Assembly: GCA_030432735.1 (NCBI GenBank)
Contig: JAUIMK010000005.1
Coordinates: forward strand, 1-43,636
Source: a bacterium
Lineage (GTDB): Bacteria > Myxococcota_A > UBA9160 > UBA4427
Direction of reading: 5' to 3'
DNA: 43,636 nt
In this document: positions 1 through 8,934 of the stretch, one piece after another
Layout: every line of letters begins with the position of its first letter
How positions within the stretch are numbered: the stretch's first letter is position 1
Notes under the pieces: generated by a model
What the model was told of the DNA's origin: nothing
Databases searched by the model: none
Seen by the model: the letters and a program-made list of their open reading frames with translations, nothing else
Program-made: the position numbers and the translations under genes

Positions 1-2031
1 GTGGAGGGACTGATCGGGAGTCTGGGGGCGAGTCTCGATGCGGCGGGCGGAAGCCTCGCGGTCGCGTTCATCGCGACCCTCGCCGCGGGCATCCTCGCGA
101 TGACGCTCGTCTACCTGGGATCGGCGCTGCTCGTGCTCGACCGATTCGCGCGTGTCGCGCAGGGCATCGTCACGCCCGTCGTCTCCGCGGTCTTCGTGAG
201 TCTGCTGATCGCGCTGCTCGCGACGGTCGAGGCGTTCCCGGCGGACGCGGTCTACACGCGCGCGGAGTGGCGCGACGTCTTCCGCGAGAACCTCGTCGCG
301 GCGGCGGGCTCCTGCGTGTTCTTCGTGGCGCTCGCGAAGGCGCTCCTCCACTTCCTGTCCCAGGGGACGACGAGCCGACTCGCGACGGGTCTCGCCGCCC
401 TCGGCGTCGGGTTCGCGCTGGGCTCCGCCGGTGAGGTCGTCCCGCCCGCGGCGGTCTTCCTCGTCACCCTCGTCGTCGCCGTCCTCACCGCCCTGGTTCG
501 GCGGGTGCGCGGCGGAGAAGGACGCTCGAATCTCGAGGTCCTGCTCGGTGTCGCGGCCCTCGGTCTGCTGCCCGGTGTCCTCGTCGCGCTCGTGCCGGAC
601 GGCTCGCTGCTCGCGCCGGCGGCCCAGGCTTCGGCGATCGTCCTCGGCATGCTCGCGGGCACGATCGTCCTCGGCCTCGTTCCGCTGGCGATCGGCGGCT
701 TCGTCTCGATGCGGGGCAGCGTCGAGTGGTTCATCGCCATCCGCTACCTCGTCGCGAAGCGGCGTCAGGTCTTCATCTCCGCGATCACGGCGATCTGCGT
801 CGGCGGGATCGCCGCCGGCGTCTGGCTGATCATCGTCGTGCTCTCCGTGATGAACGGCTTCGAGCAGACCTGGCGCGAGGAGATCCTCGGCAACCGCGCC
901 CACTTCACGGTCCACAGCAGCTTCGGCCCCTTTCCCGACTACGAGGACGTCCTCGCCAAGGTCGTCGCCACCCCCGGCGTCGAGGCGGCGAGTCCCTACA
1001 TCGATGCCGAGGGCATGGTCCGAGGCAGCCAGGGCCAGATCGCGAGCGTCCGCCTGCGCGGGGTCGACCCGTCGACGGTGGGGGACGTGACCGACCTCGA
1101 GAACGACCTGCGTCCGCTCTGGGACGAGGGGCGCGCCGCGCTCGGTCTCGACGGGGAGGATCGCGACAGCCTCGTCGCGCGCTTCGCGTCGCTGGGCGCC
1201 GACCCGCGGGCCCCCGGCATCATCGTCGGCGGCCATCTCGCCATGTCGATGGGGCTCGCGATCGGCGACACGATGCTCCTGATCTCGCCCTTCGGCGGAC
1301 CGCCCACGCCCCTCGGTCCCGGTCCGAGGCTCAAGCGATTCACCGTCGTCGGGGTCTTCGAGTCGAGCTTCTATCAATACGACGAAGCCTTCACGTATAC
1401 GACCCTCGAGGCGGCTCGTGATTTCCGCAAGACGGGAGAGGTCGTGGACGGAATCGAGGCGCGGACGACGGATCACTACCGATCGCAGATCGTCGGCGAC
1501 CAGGTCGTCGCGGCCCTCGACGGCTATCCCTGGTACTCGCGCGATTGGAAGGCGGTCTTCCCCGCCTTCTTCCAGGCGCTCAAGACCGAGCGCGTGATGA
1601 TGTTCCTGCTGCTCACGATGATCATGGTCGTCGCCGCGTTCGTGATCGTGGCGACTCTCGTCATGATGATCATGGAGAAGTCGAGCGACATCGCGATCCT
1701 GAAGGCGATGGGTGCGGAGGATGCCTTGATCGAACGGATCTTCGCCCTCGAAGGCACGCTGATCGGACTCGCCGGGACCGCGATCGGCGTGGCGGCGGGC
1801 ATCGCGGTGACCGGCCAGCTCTCGTGGATCCAGGACATCATCGAGCGCGTGACGGGGATCGATACGCTGCCCGCGAGCGTCTACCAGTTCAGCGAGCTGC
1901 CTTCGCGGGTCGATCCCGTTCAGGTGGCGGGGGTCGCGGCGATCGCGATGATCCTCTCGCTCGGCGCGACGCTCCTGCCGAGCCGGCAGGGCGCGCGGAT
2001 CGACCCGGCGGCGGGGCTGCGACATGAGTGA
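1..2031 (+). CDS. lolC: LolC/LolE-family lipoprotein-releasing ABC transporter permease with extra N-terminal multi-TM region
   Basis: From ~aa 240 the canonical LolC/E start (SVEWFIAIRYLVAKRRQVFISAITAICVGGIAAGVWLIIVVLSVMNGF) and FtsX-like C-terminal TMs; followed by LolD. Begins at window base 1 (GTG), so the true start may lie upstream. Confidence 0.9.
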   Translation: MEGLIGSLGASLDAAGGSLAVAFIATLAAGILAMTLVYLGSALLVLDRFARVAQGIVTPVVSAVFVSLLIALLATVEAFPADAVYTRAEWRDVFRENLVAAAGSCVFFVALAKALLHFLSQGTTSRLATGLAALGVGFALGSAGEVVPPAAVFLVTLVVAVLTALVRRVRGGEGRSNLEVLLGVAALGLLPGVLVALVPDGSLLAPAAQASAIVLGMLAGTIVLGLVPLAIGGFVSMRGSVEWFIAIRYLVAKRRQVFISAITAICVGGIAAGVWLIIVVLSVMNGFEQTWREEILGNRAHFTVHSSFGPFPDYEDVLAKVVATPGVEAASPYIDAEGMVRGSQGQIASVRLRGVDPSTVGDVTDLENDLRPLWDEGRAALGLDGEDRDSLVARFASLGADPRAPGIIVGGHLAMSMGLAIGDTMLLISPFGGPPTPLGPGPRLKRFTVVGVFESSFYQYDEAFTYTTLEAARDFRKTGEVVDGIEARTTDHYRSQIVGDQVVAALDGYPWYSRDWKAVFPAFFQALKTERVMMFLLLTMIMVVAAFVIVATLVMMIMEKSSDIAILKAMGAEDALIERIFALEGTLIGLAGTAIGVAAGIAVTGQLSWIQDIIERVTGIDTLPASVYQFSELPSRVDPVQVAGVAAIAMILSLGATLLPSRQGARIDPAAGLRHE

Positions 2032-2764
2032 GACGCTTCGCGACGAGCAGCCGGGCGCTTCGCCCGGAGCGCCGCTGGTCGAGATCCGCCAGCTCGCGCG
2101 GTCCTTCGAGACCGGCAGCGGCCGCGTCGACGTGCTCACCGGCCTCGACCTCGAGATCGCCGAAGGCGATCGCATCGCCATCGTCGGCCAGAGCGGCGTC
2201 GGCAAGTCGACCTTCCTGCACATCCTCGGCACCCTCGACCGGCCGAGCTCCGGCACCGTCCGCTTCCGCGGCGAGGACGTCTTCGCCCGGTCGCGGGAGG
2301 AGCTCTCGGCCCTGCGCGGTCGCTTCCTCGGCTTCGTCTTCCAGTTCCATCACCTGCTGCCGGAGTTCACCGCGGTCGAGAACGTCATGATGCCCGGGCT
2401 GATCCAGGGCCTCGCCCCGGACGAGATGCGCGCGCGGGCCGAGGCGATGCTCGGCGACGTGGGGCTGGGTCACCGGATCGAGCACGCGGTCGGCAAGCTC
2501 TCCGGCGGCGAACGTCAGCGCGTCGCCGTCGCCCGCGCGCTCGTGCTCGACCCGCCGCTGGTCCTCGCCGACGAGCCGACCGGCAATCTCGACCCCGCCA
2601 CCGGCGACCAGGTCGCGGAGCTCCTCTTCGAGATGAACCGCACGCGCGGGACGACCCTCGTCGTCGTCACCCACAGCAAGCGCATGGCGGATCAGCTCGG
2701 CCGGGTCCTCGTGCTGAACGAGGGGCGGCTCCACGAGGGCGACGCGGGGACCGCCGTCGTCTGA
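2024..2764 (+). CDS. lolD: Lipoprotein-releasing ABC transporter ATP-binding protein LolD
   Basis: Walker [10 protein letters not shown], signature [15 protein letters not shown], Walker [13 protein letters not shown]; overlaps the 3' end of lolC/E. Confidence 0.95.
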   Translation: MSETLRDEQPGASPGAPLVEIRQLARSFETGSGRVDVLTGLDLEIAEGDRIAIVGQSGVGKSTFLHILGTLDRPSSGTVRFRGEDVFARSREELSALRGRFLGFVFQFHHLLPEFTAVENVMMPGLIQGLAPDEMRARAEAMLGDVGLGHRIEHAVGKLSGGERQRVAVARALVLDPPLVLADEPTGNLDPATGDQVAELLFEMNRTRGTTLVVVTHSKRMADQLGRVLVLNEGRLHEGDAGTAVV

Positions 2765-2765
2765 T

Positions 2766-2849
2766 CCTCCGGCTGCGGGCGCTCGCCGGAAGTCCGCCGG
2801 CTGCGTGCGCTCGCTGGGGAACCTCCGGCCGAGGGCACTCGCCGGGGAT
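2766..2849. repeat. Three tandem 28-nt hairpin repeats directly after the lolD stop
   Basis: CCTCCGGCTGCGGGCGCTCGCCGGAAGT / CCGCCGGCTGCGTGCGCTCGCTGGGGAA / CCTCCGGCCGAGGGCACTCGCCGGGGAT; stem CCGGC/GCCGG (or GCTGG), 11-nt loop, exact 28-nt period. Confidence 0.7.
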
Positions 2850-3074
2850 CCGGTAGGGGCGCGGGACACCGCGGGGCGCTCTTTGGTTGCGTGTCGGGAG
2901 TCGCGTAACCCCGCGTCGGATCAGCGTTTCCGGGCCGAAATCGGGATTGAAAGCGCCTGCGCGCTCACATACCCTCCGGCGCACTCCGGGCTGCCGACCG
3001 TCGGTGGGGTCGAGCCGGCGTCCGATCCACTCTTCCAGCTGCCCCCTGACGAGCAACGAGACCGGGCCCGCGCG

Positions 3075-6000
3075 ATGCCGGGGCCGGGACGAGGAACGAA
3101 TGTGCCGGTGACTCGGGGGGGATGCGCAGGACGCACGGCGCGGTCGACGATCGAACGCCTTCGTTTCGCGCCGCTCGTCTGGCTCGGACTGGCTTTCGCC
3201 GCCCTCGTTGCCGGGCCCTCGGGCGTGGCCTTCGGGCAGGCGGCCGGGTCGGGCCCCGTCGAGTACGGCGCGATCGTGTTCCCGGGAGAGGAGACGACCC
3301 GCTCCGGGACGCAGATCGCCGTCCTTCCGTTTCGCCTGAACAGCGAGAGCTCACTCGGCTTCCTGACCGACTCCCTCGACGAGCTGCTCGCGCAGCGCAT
3401 CGAAGCCGGCGGCGAGGTCGGTGCGGTCGCGACCCGCAATCTCCAGGGACCCGACGCGCGCGCGCTCGACGGGGGCGACCGATCGGACACGGCGCTGCGC
3501 CGGCGCGCGGTGGCCCTCGGGCTCGACGGGCTCGTCGCCGGCTCGGTGACGGAGCTCGCGGGTCGCTTCAGCGTCGACGTGCGCGTCGTCCCGGTGGATG
3601 CGTCCGCCGGTGCGACGTCGCACGTGCTGACGGCGGCGAGCGATCGCGAGCTGCTCGATCGGCTGGGCGAGCTCGCCGATCAGATCGCGGGGACGATCCG
3701 CGGTGGGCTGCCGGACCGGATCGTGGCGGTGCGTTTCGAAGGCGCCGGGCCGATCGAGGAGCCGCTCCGTTCGCTGCTCTCCGTCCGCGCGGGCTCGAGA
3801 TACGACGCGGCGGCGATCGAAGCGGATCGGCGGACCCTCGCCGGCGACCCGCGCGTGGCGAACGTCGTGGCGCGTTCCCAGCAGCAGGAAGAGGGCTTCG
3901 TCGTCGTCTTCCAGGTCGTCCGCGCCGACCAGATCCTGGCCGGAGGCTCGAGCCGGAGCTCCGGCACGCCGGTCGCCGAGCTCGTCATCCGCGGCAATCG
4001 GCGGGTCGAGGAGGACGCGATCCGCGCACGCCTGCGCACGACGGAGGGGGCGCCCGCCGATGCCGCCCAGATCGCGCGGGACGTCCGCGCCCTCTTCGCC
4101 CAGGGGTTCTATCGCGACGTGCGCGTCTTCCGCGAAGAGGGGCCGGACGGCCTCCGGATCATCTTCGAAGTCGACGAGAGCCCCGTCGTACGCGAGATCA
4201 CGATCTCCGGCAACGACAACATCGACGGCGACGACATCAAGGAGGCGCTCACGCTCACGACCGGTGTCCCCCTCGACTTTCCGCTGCTGCGCGAGAACAA
4301 GGAGCGCGTCGCGGCGGTCTATCGGGCCGAGGGGTACTACCTCGCCGAGGTCGAATACGAGATCGAAGACATCACCGAAGGCTCGGTCGCGATCAACTTC
4401 GACGTGGAGGAGGGCGAGGAGCTCAAGCTCCGGGAGGTCATCTTCGAGGGCAACGAGGCCTTCTCCGACGACGAGCTGATGGAGGGCTTCACGACCAAGC
4501 TCTGGAACCCCTTCTATTCGTGGGCGACGAGCTGGTACGACCGGAGCGGCAAATACGCCGAGCCCGTCTTCGTACGCGACCTCCGCCTCATCGAGCAGCG
4601 GTACACCGACAACGGGTACGTGCAGGCGCGGGTCGAAGGCCCGGACGTCGACGCGAACGAAGACGGCATCTTCGTCACGGTCAGGATTGCCGAAGGACCG
4701 CAATTCAAGGTCGGTGAGCTCACGGTCCAGGGCGACGACACGATCGACCTCGAGGCGCTTCGTGAGAAGATCCAGCTCGAGGAGGGCGAGGTCTTCAGTC
4801 GCTCGGACCTGACCTCCGACGTCGAGATCCTCGAGTCCCACTACACGGACCGCGGTTTCTTCTTCGCGAACGTGAATCCGCTGACCCAGACGAACCAGGA
4901 AGAGCTGACGGTCGACGTCGCCTTCACCGTGGAGAAGGGGCCCCTCTACTTCGTCCGCAACGTCGACGTCCGCGGGAACACCCGGACGATCGACTCCGTG
5001 ATCCGTCGGGAGATCCGGCTCGTCGAAGGGCAGCTCTACTCGGCGCGCGCGCTCCAGGTGAGCAGCACGCGGATTCGTCAGCTCGGCTTCTTCGAGGACG
5101 TGGCCTTCGAGCCGAACACGACGGACGATCCGTCCCAGCTCGATCTCGACGTGAACGTGGTCGAGCGTCCGACCGGCGCCTTCAGCTTCGGTGCGGGCTT
5201 CTCGAGCGCGGACAACTTCATCTTCACCGCCTCCCTCTCGCAGTCGAACCTCTTCGGCCGGGGCTACGGGGCGAACATCTCCGCGGACATCGGCGGCAAC
5301 TCGAGTCGTTACTTCATCTCGCTCTCGGATCCCTACTTCCTCGGGTCGAGCTTCAGCTTCAGCGCGACCGCCTTCCTGACCCAGGTCCGTTTCGACGATT
5401 TCGAGCAGGACCGGCAGGGCGTCGAGCTCGGCGTCGGGCACGCGCTGACCGTCGACAATCGCGCCCGGATCTTCCTCAACTACAGCTTCGCCGAACAGCG
5501 CGTGAAGCAGAACACGAATCTCGACTCGCTCGCCGCGCCGGTCCTGCGCCAGGTGATCCAGGGGCGGCAGAGCACGAGCCGGATCGGCGTCTCCACGATC
5601 ATCGATACGCGGAACGACCGCTTCGCCGCCACCAACGGCTACATCCTGAGCGGCAGTCTGGACTACGCCGGTCTCGGGGGCTTCAGTCGCTTCGTGACGC
5701 TCGAGGCGCGCGCGGGCTACTACTTCGGGGCGCCGGACTGGCTCTTCGACCGTTCGACCTTCGTGATCGCGACGCGGATGGGACACGCGTTCCCGTTCAA
5801 CGACATCAGCGACTTCGATCTGGGCGTGCAGGGCTCCACCGTCTGCGACGACCCCGCGAACTGCACGAACGCCGGCAACCTCGATCGCCTCGACGACGAC
5901 GTCAAGCTCCCGCTGACCGAGCGCTACTTCCTCGGTGGCCTCGGGCGCCAGCAGCTCCGCGGCTACGAAGGCCGATCGCTCGGTCCGCGCCGCGCGCGCC

Positions 6001-6485
6001 TGCAGGCGACGGCCCTCGCGACCGGACGGGTCTACCACCCGGTCGGGACGGTGCTGCGAAGCAACCCGGCGACGGGCCAGCTGATCGCCGTCTGCGACGA
6101 CACGAATCGCGCGACGCCCCTCAACTTCGGCAACCGGAACGGGGTCTGCAACTCGACCAGCGACAAGGAATACGACGACTTCGACGACATCAACGAAGCG
6201 CAGGTGATCGGCGGCAGCGCGTTCATCAGCAACAGCTTCGAGTACCGCTTCCCGATCTCCGAGGAGATCGGCCTCCTGGGCATCGGCTTCATCGACGGCG
6301 GCAACGCGTTCCGGGAGGGCGAGATCCTGTTCGACGCGACGCAGTGGCGCTACGGTTACGGCGGTGGAGTGTTGTGGTTCTCCCCCTTCGGCCCGCTTCA
6401 GCTCGTGCTCGGCTTCCCGATCAATCCGCGCTCCGACGAGTCGAGCCCGATCTTCGAATTCTCGGTCGGAGGCCTGGGGATCTGA
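3075..6485 (+). CDS. bamA: Outer membrane protein assembly factor BamA (Omp85) with N-terminal CsgG/FlgO-like domain
   Basis: Serial POTRA-like units, C-terminal Omp85 barrel with LRGYEGRSLGPR (L6-type motif), ATG at 3075 (alternative GTG 3102) followed by a signal-peptide-like segment. The ORF is open upstream to 2805 but that part looks non-coding. Confidence 0.93.
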   Translation: MPGPGRGTNVPVTRGGCAGRTARSTIERLRFAPLVWLGLAFAALVAGPSGVAFGQAAGSGPVEYGAIVFPGEETTRSGTQIAVLPFRLNSESSLGFLTDSLDELLAQRIEAGGEVGAVATRNLQGPDARALDGGDRSDTALRRRAVALGLDGLVAGSVTELAGRFSVDVRVVPVDASAGATSHVLTAASDRELLDRLGELADQIAGTIRGGLPDRIVAVRFEGAGPIEEPLRSLLSVRAGSRYDAAAIEADRRTLAGDPRVANVVARSQQQEEGFVVVFQVVRADQILAGGSSRSSGTPVAELVIRGNRRVEEDAIRARLRTTEGAPADAAQIARDVRALFAQGFYRDVRVFREEGPDGLRIIFEVDESPVVREITISGNDNIDGDDIKEALTLTTGVPLDFPLLRENKERVAAVYRAEGYYLAEVEYEIEDITEGSVAINFDVEEGEELKLREVIFEGNEAFSDDELMEGFTTKLWNPFYSWATSWYDRSGKYAEPVFVRDLRLIEQRYTDNGYVQARVEGPDVDANEDGIFVTVRIAEGPQFKVGELTVQGDDTIDLEALREKIQLEEGEVFSRSDLTSDVEILESHYTDRGFFFANVNPLTQTNQEELTVDVAFTVEKGPLYFVRNVDVRGNTRTIDSVIRREIRLVEGQLYSARALQVSSTRIRQLGFFEDVAFEPNTTDDPSQLDLDVNVVERPTGAFSFGAGFSSADNFIFTASLSQSNLFGRGYGANISADIGGNSSRYFISLSDPYFLGSSFSFSATAFLTQVRFDDFEQDRQGVELGVGHALTVDNRARIFLNYSFAEQRVKQNTNLDSLAAPVLRQVIQGRQSTSRIGVSTIIDTRNDRFAATNGYILSGSLDYAGLGGFSRFVTLEARAGYYFGAPDWLFDRSTFVIATRMGHAFPFNDISDFDLGVQGSTVCDDPANCTNAGNLDRLDDDVKLPLTERYFLGGLGRQQLRGYEGRSLGPRRARLQATALATGRVYHPVGTVLRSNPATGQLIAVCDDTNRATPLNFGNRNGVCNSTSDKEYDDFDDINEAQVIGGSAFISNSFEYRFPISEEIGLLGIGFIDGGNAFREGEILFDATQWRYGYGGGVLWFSPFGPLQLVLGFPINPRSDESSPIFEFSVGGLGI

Positions 6486-6503
6486 CCGGCTGAGGATCCG
6501 GTC
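6484..6503 (+). other. Stem-loop overlapping the bamA stop codon
   Basis: GACCGG-CTGAGGAT-CCGGTC perfect 6-bp stem; no U-tract. Confidence 0.45.
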
Positions 6504-6635
6504 GCGATCTGCGGATGTTCCCGGGGTCGCGTTGTTGCCCGTCGCGAAGGACGCCTGAGCCCACGCGGCTCCTCCATCCGATCGATTGCGAGCCAGAGCG
6601 GCTCGTCCGAACGAAACGACCTCCATCTCGAGAAT

Positions 6636-6662
6636 GAGTGCGGTCCGGATCCGGCCGCACTC
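6636..6662 (+). other. Stem-loop / dyad in the skp 5' leader
   Basis: GAGTGCGG-TCCGGATCCGG-CCGCACTC perfect 8-bp arms, inner palindrome CCGGATCCGG, 15 nt upstream of the skp ATG. Confidence 0.6.
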
Positions 6663-6677
6663 GGGAGACGACAAGAC

Positions 6678-7199
6678 ATGAGATTCGAACGCGCCGCATT
6701 GCTGCTCGCCCTCGGCCTGATGCTCGGCTGGGGCATCGGAGCGACCGACGAGCCCACCAAGATCGGCTTCGTCGACGCGCAGCAGGTCATCGCGACCGTC
6801 AAGGAAGGCAAGAGCGCCCGAGAGGAGCTCGAGCGCAAGCTTCGCGAAGCCGAGAACAAGATCGCGCCGCTCGTCCAGGAGTACGAGGCGAAGAAGCAGG
6901 AGTTCGAGGCCCGGCGCATGGCGCTCTCCGAAGACGCACTCAAGGAGAAGGTCCTCGACCTCCAGTCCCTCGAGAATCGCATCAAGGGCATGAACGCCGA
7001 GGAGCAGGGCAAGATCGAGATCGATCAGCAGCGTCTCTTCGGTCCGCTCCAGGAGAAGTTCGTGTCGGTCGTTCGTGAGGTCGGCCAGGAGAACGGTTTC
7101 TCCGCGGTGATGCTGTCCGACGCGCCGGGGCTGATCTATCGACGCGAGTCGCTCGACCTGACGGACCTCGTGATCAAGACCTTCGACAAGAAGAGCTAG
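6678..7199 (+). CDS. skp: OmpH/Skp family periplasmic chaperone
   Basis: Signal peptide, KIGFVDAQQVIATVKEGKSAREELERKLREAENKIAPL coiled-coil; directly downstream of bamA. Confidence 0.9.
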   Translation: MRFERAALLLALGLMLGWGIGATDEPTKIGFVDAQQVIATVKEGKSAREELERKLREAENKIAPLVQEYEAKKQEFEARRMALSEDALKEKVLDLQSLENRIKGMNAEEQGKIEIDQQRLFGPLQEKFVSVVREVGQENGFSAVMLSDAPGLIYRRESLDLTDLVIKTFDKKS

Positions 7200-7213
7200 T
7201 CGGGAGGCCGCCG

Positions 7214-8038
7214 ATGTCCTCGACGAGCGAAGAGCCGCGGTGCGACCGCGATGCCCGCGGTCCCGCGACCGTCCACCCCACCGCGTGCGTCGAGGAGGGC
7301 GCGGTGCTCGGGGCGGGCGTCGTGGTCGGCGCCTTCGCGTTCGTCGGAAGCGAGGTGGAGCTCGGCCCCGGCGTCGAAGTCGCCCAGCATGCGACCCTGA
7401 TCGGTCGGACCCGCGTGGGCGCCGACTGTCGGATCTTCCCCCACGCCGTGCTCGGCGGGGAGCCGCAGCACACCGAGTTCGCGGGGGAGGCGACGCGCCT
7501 CGAGATCGGCGCCCGCACGGTCCTCCGCGAGCACGTGACCGTCAACATCGGCACCGCGCCCGGAGGAGGCTGCACCCGGCTCGGTGAGGACAACTACCTG
7601 ATGAACGGGGCCCATGTCGGACACGACTGTCAGATCGGGAGCCACACGATCATCAGTCCGTTCTGCGGTCTCGGCGGCCATTCGGCGGTCGAGGACTACG
7701 CGGTGCTCGGGGCCTACACGGGACTCCACCAGCACGCGCGGGTGGGTGAGTCCGTGATGGTGGCGGGCGGAGCGAAGGTCTCCCGGGACGCGCCGCCCTT
7801 CACGATGGTCGCCGGAGATCGAGCGAAGATCGTCGGTCTCAACTCCGTCGGGCTGCGCCGCCGCGGCTTCTCGACGAAGACGCGTGCCGAGATCAAGCAC
7901 GCCTTCCACCTGATCTTCCAGTCGAAGCTTCCGCTCGAGGAGGCCCTCGCGCGGGTGGACGAGGAGATCGGGGCCAATCCCCCGGTGGAACGCCTCGTCA
8001 CCTTCCTGCGCAAGACCAAACGCGGCTCCTGTCGTTAG
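7214..8038 (+). CDS. lpxA: UDP-N-acetylglucosamine acyltransferase LpxA
   Basis: Left-handed beta-helix hexapeptides, GEPQHTEFAGEATRLEIG, NYLMNGAHVGHDCQIG, C-terminal LRRRGFS... helix domain. Confidence 0.95.
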   Translation: MSSTSEEPRCDRDARGPATVHPTACVEEGAVLGAGVVVGAFAFVGSEVELGPGVEVAQHATLIGRTRVGADCRIFPHAVLGGEPQHTEFAGEATRLEIGARTVLREHVTVNIGTAPGGGCTRLGEDNYLMNGAHVGHDCQIGSHTIISPFCGLGGHSAVEDYAVLGAYTGLHQHARVGESVMVAGGAKVSRDAPPFTMVAGDRAKIVGLNSVGLRRRGFSTKTRAEIKHAFHLIFQSKLPLEEALARVDEEIGANPPVERLVTFLRKTKRGSCR

Positions 8039-8069
8039 GCTTTCGTCGGGGCCTCGCGACCCTTCGGTC

Positions 8070-8933
8070 GTGATCGGGTCGGGGCCGGAGGGGCCACCGT
8101 TGGCAGAAGGCAGGATCGGACTGATCGCAGGAGGCGGGGCGTTGCCGGGGCAGGCAGCGCGCTGTCTGTCGGCGGCAGGCATGGACGTCACGACCCTCGG
8201 CTTCGAGGGGATCAGCGATCCCGACCTCGTGGCGCCCGGAGATCGCCTGCGCCTCGGACAGGTCGAAGGGTTGATGGACCGGATGCGCGCGAGCGGTGTC
8301 ACCACGCTCCTGATCGTGGGGCGCTTCGACCCGACCCTCGCCGCCTCGCCGTCCCCCGTCTTCGAGCCGGACGAGACCGCGCGCCGGCTCTTCGCCGGGG
8401 CCTCGCAGGGGGCCCACGTGGCGTGGATGTCGACGATCGCGGACTTCCTCGAGGAGGAGGGGCTGCCCCTCGCGCGCCAGGACGTGCTGCTCGCGCCGCT
8501 CCTCGCGCAGGTCGGTCCACTGGGCGAGGTGTCGCCGTCCCCCTCGCAGCGCGCGGACGTGGAGGCGGGGAAGGCGGCCCTCGCCGAACAGTCTCCGGGC
8601 GTGCTCGGGCAGGCGGTGGCCGTGAAGGGCGGGGTGGTCGTGGCGCGGGAGACGGAGGAAGGGACCGACGCGCTGATCCGTCGGGCCGGCCGAGAGGCGG
8701 GCCCCGGGATCACGATCGTGAAGGCCGCGCGCCCGGGCCAGGATCCCCGGCTCGATCTGCCGGCGATCGGACCCGAAACCGTGGCCGTCCTCGCGGAGGT
8801 TCCGGGGGCGGGACTCGCCGTCGAGGCGGGCGCGACCCTCGTGATCGACGCGGCGGCGGTGGCGCGCGCAGCGAACGCGCATGCCCGGGCCGTCTGGGCC
8901 TTCGAGGCGGACGACGCGCTGGAGGGCGCCTAG
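8070..8933 (+). CDS. lpxI: UDP-2,3-diacylglucosamine diphosphatase LpxI (DUF1009)
   Basis: GLIAGGGALPGQAARCLSAAGMDVTTLGFEG start; position between lpxA and lpxB. Start GTG 8070, or TTG 8100. Confidence 0.88.
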   Translation: MIGSGPEGPPLAEGRIGLIAGGGALPGQAARCLSAAGMDVTTLGFEGISDPDLVAPGDRLRLGQVEGLMDRMRASGVTTLLIVGRFDPTLAASPSPVFEPDETARRLFAGASQGAHVAWMSTIADFLEEEGLPLARQDVLLAPLLAQVGPLGEVSPSPSQRADVEAGKAALAEQSPGVLGQAVAVKGGVVVARETEEGTDALIRRAGREAGPGITIVKAARPGQDPRLDLPAIGPETVAVLAEVPGAGLAVEAGATLVIDAAAVARAANAHARAVWAFEADDALEGA

Positions 8934-8934
8934 C

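Noticed and set aside
2805-3074. Upstream extension of the bamA ORF
   Set aside because: Runs through the repeat array, lacks a signal peptide and looks non-coding; ATG 3075 or GTG 3102 precedes a plausible signal sequence.
3351-6674. 1107-aa minus-strand ORF antisense to bamA
   Set aside because: Same antisense-frame artefact; no domain signature, while the plus strand encodes a clear Omp85 protein.
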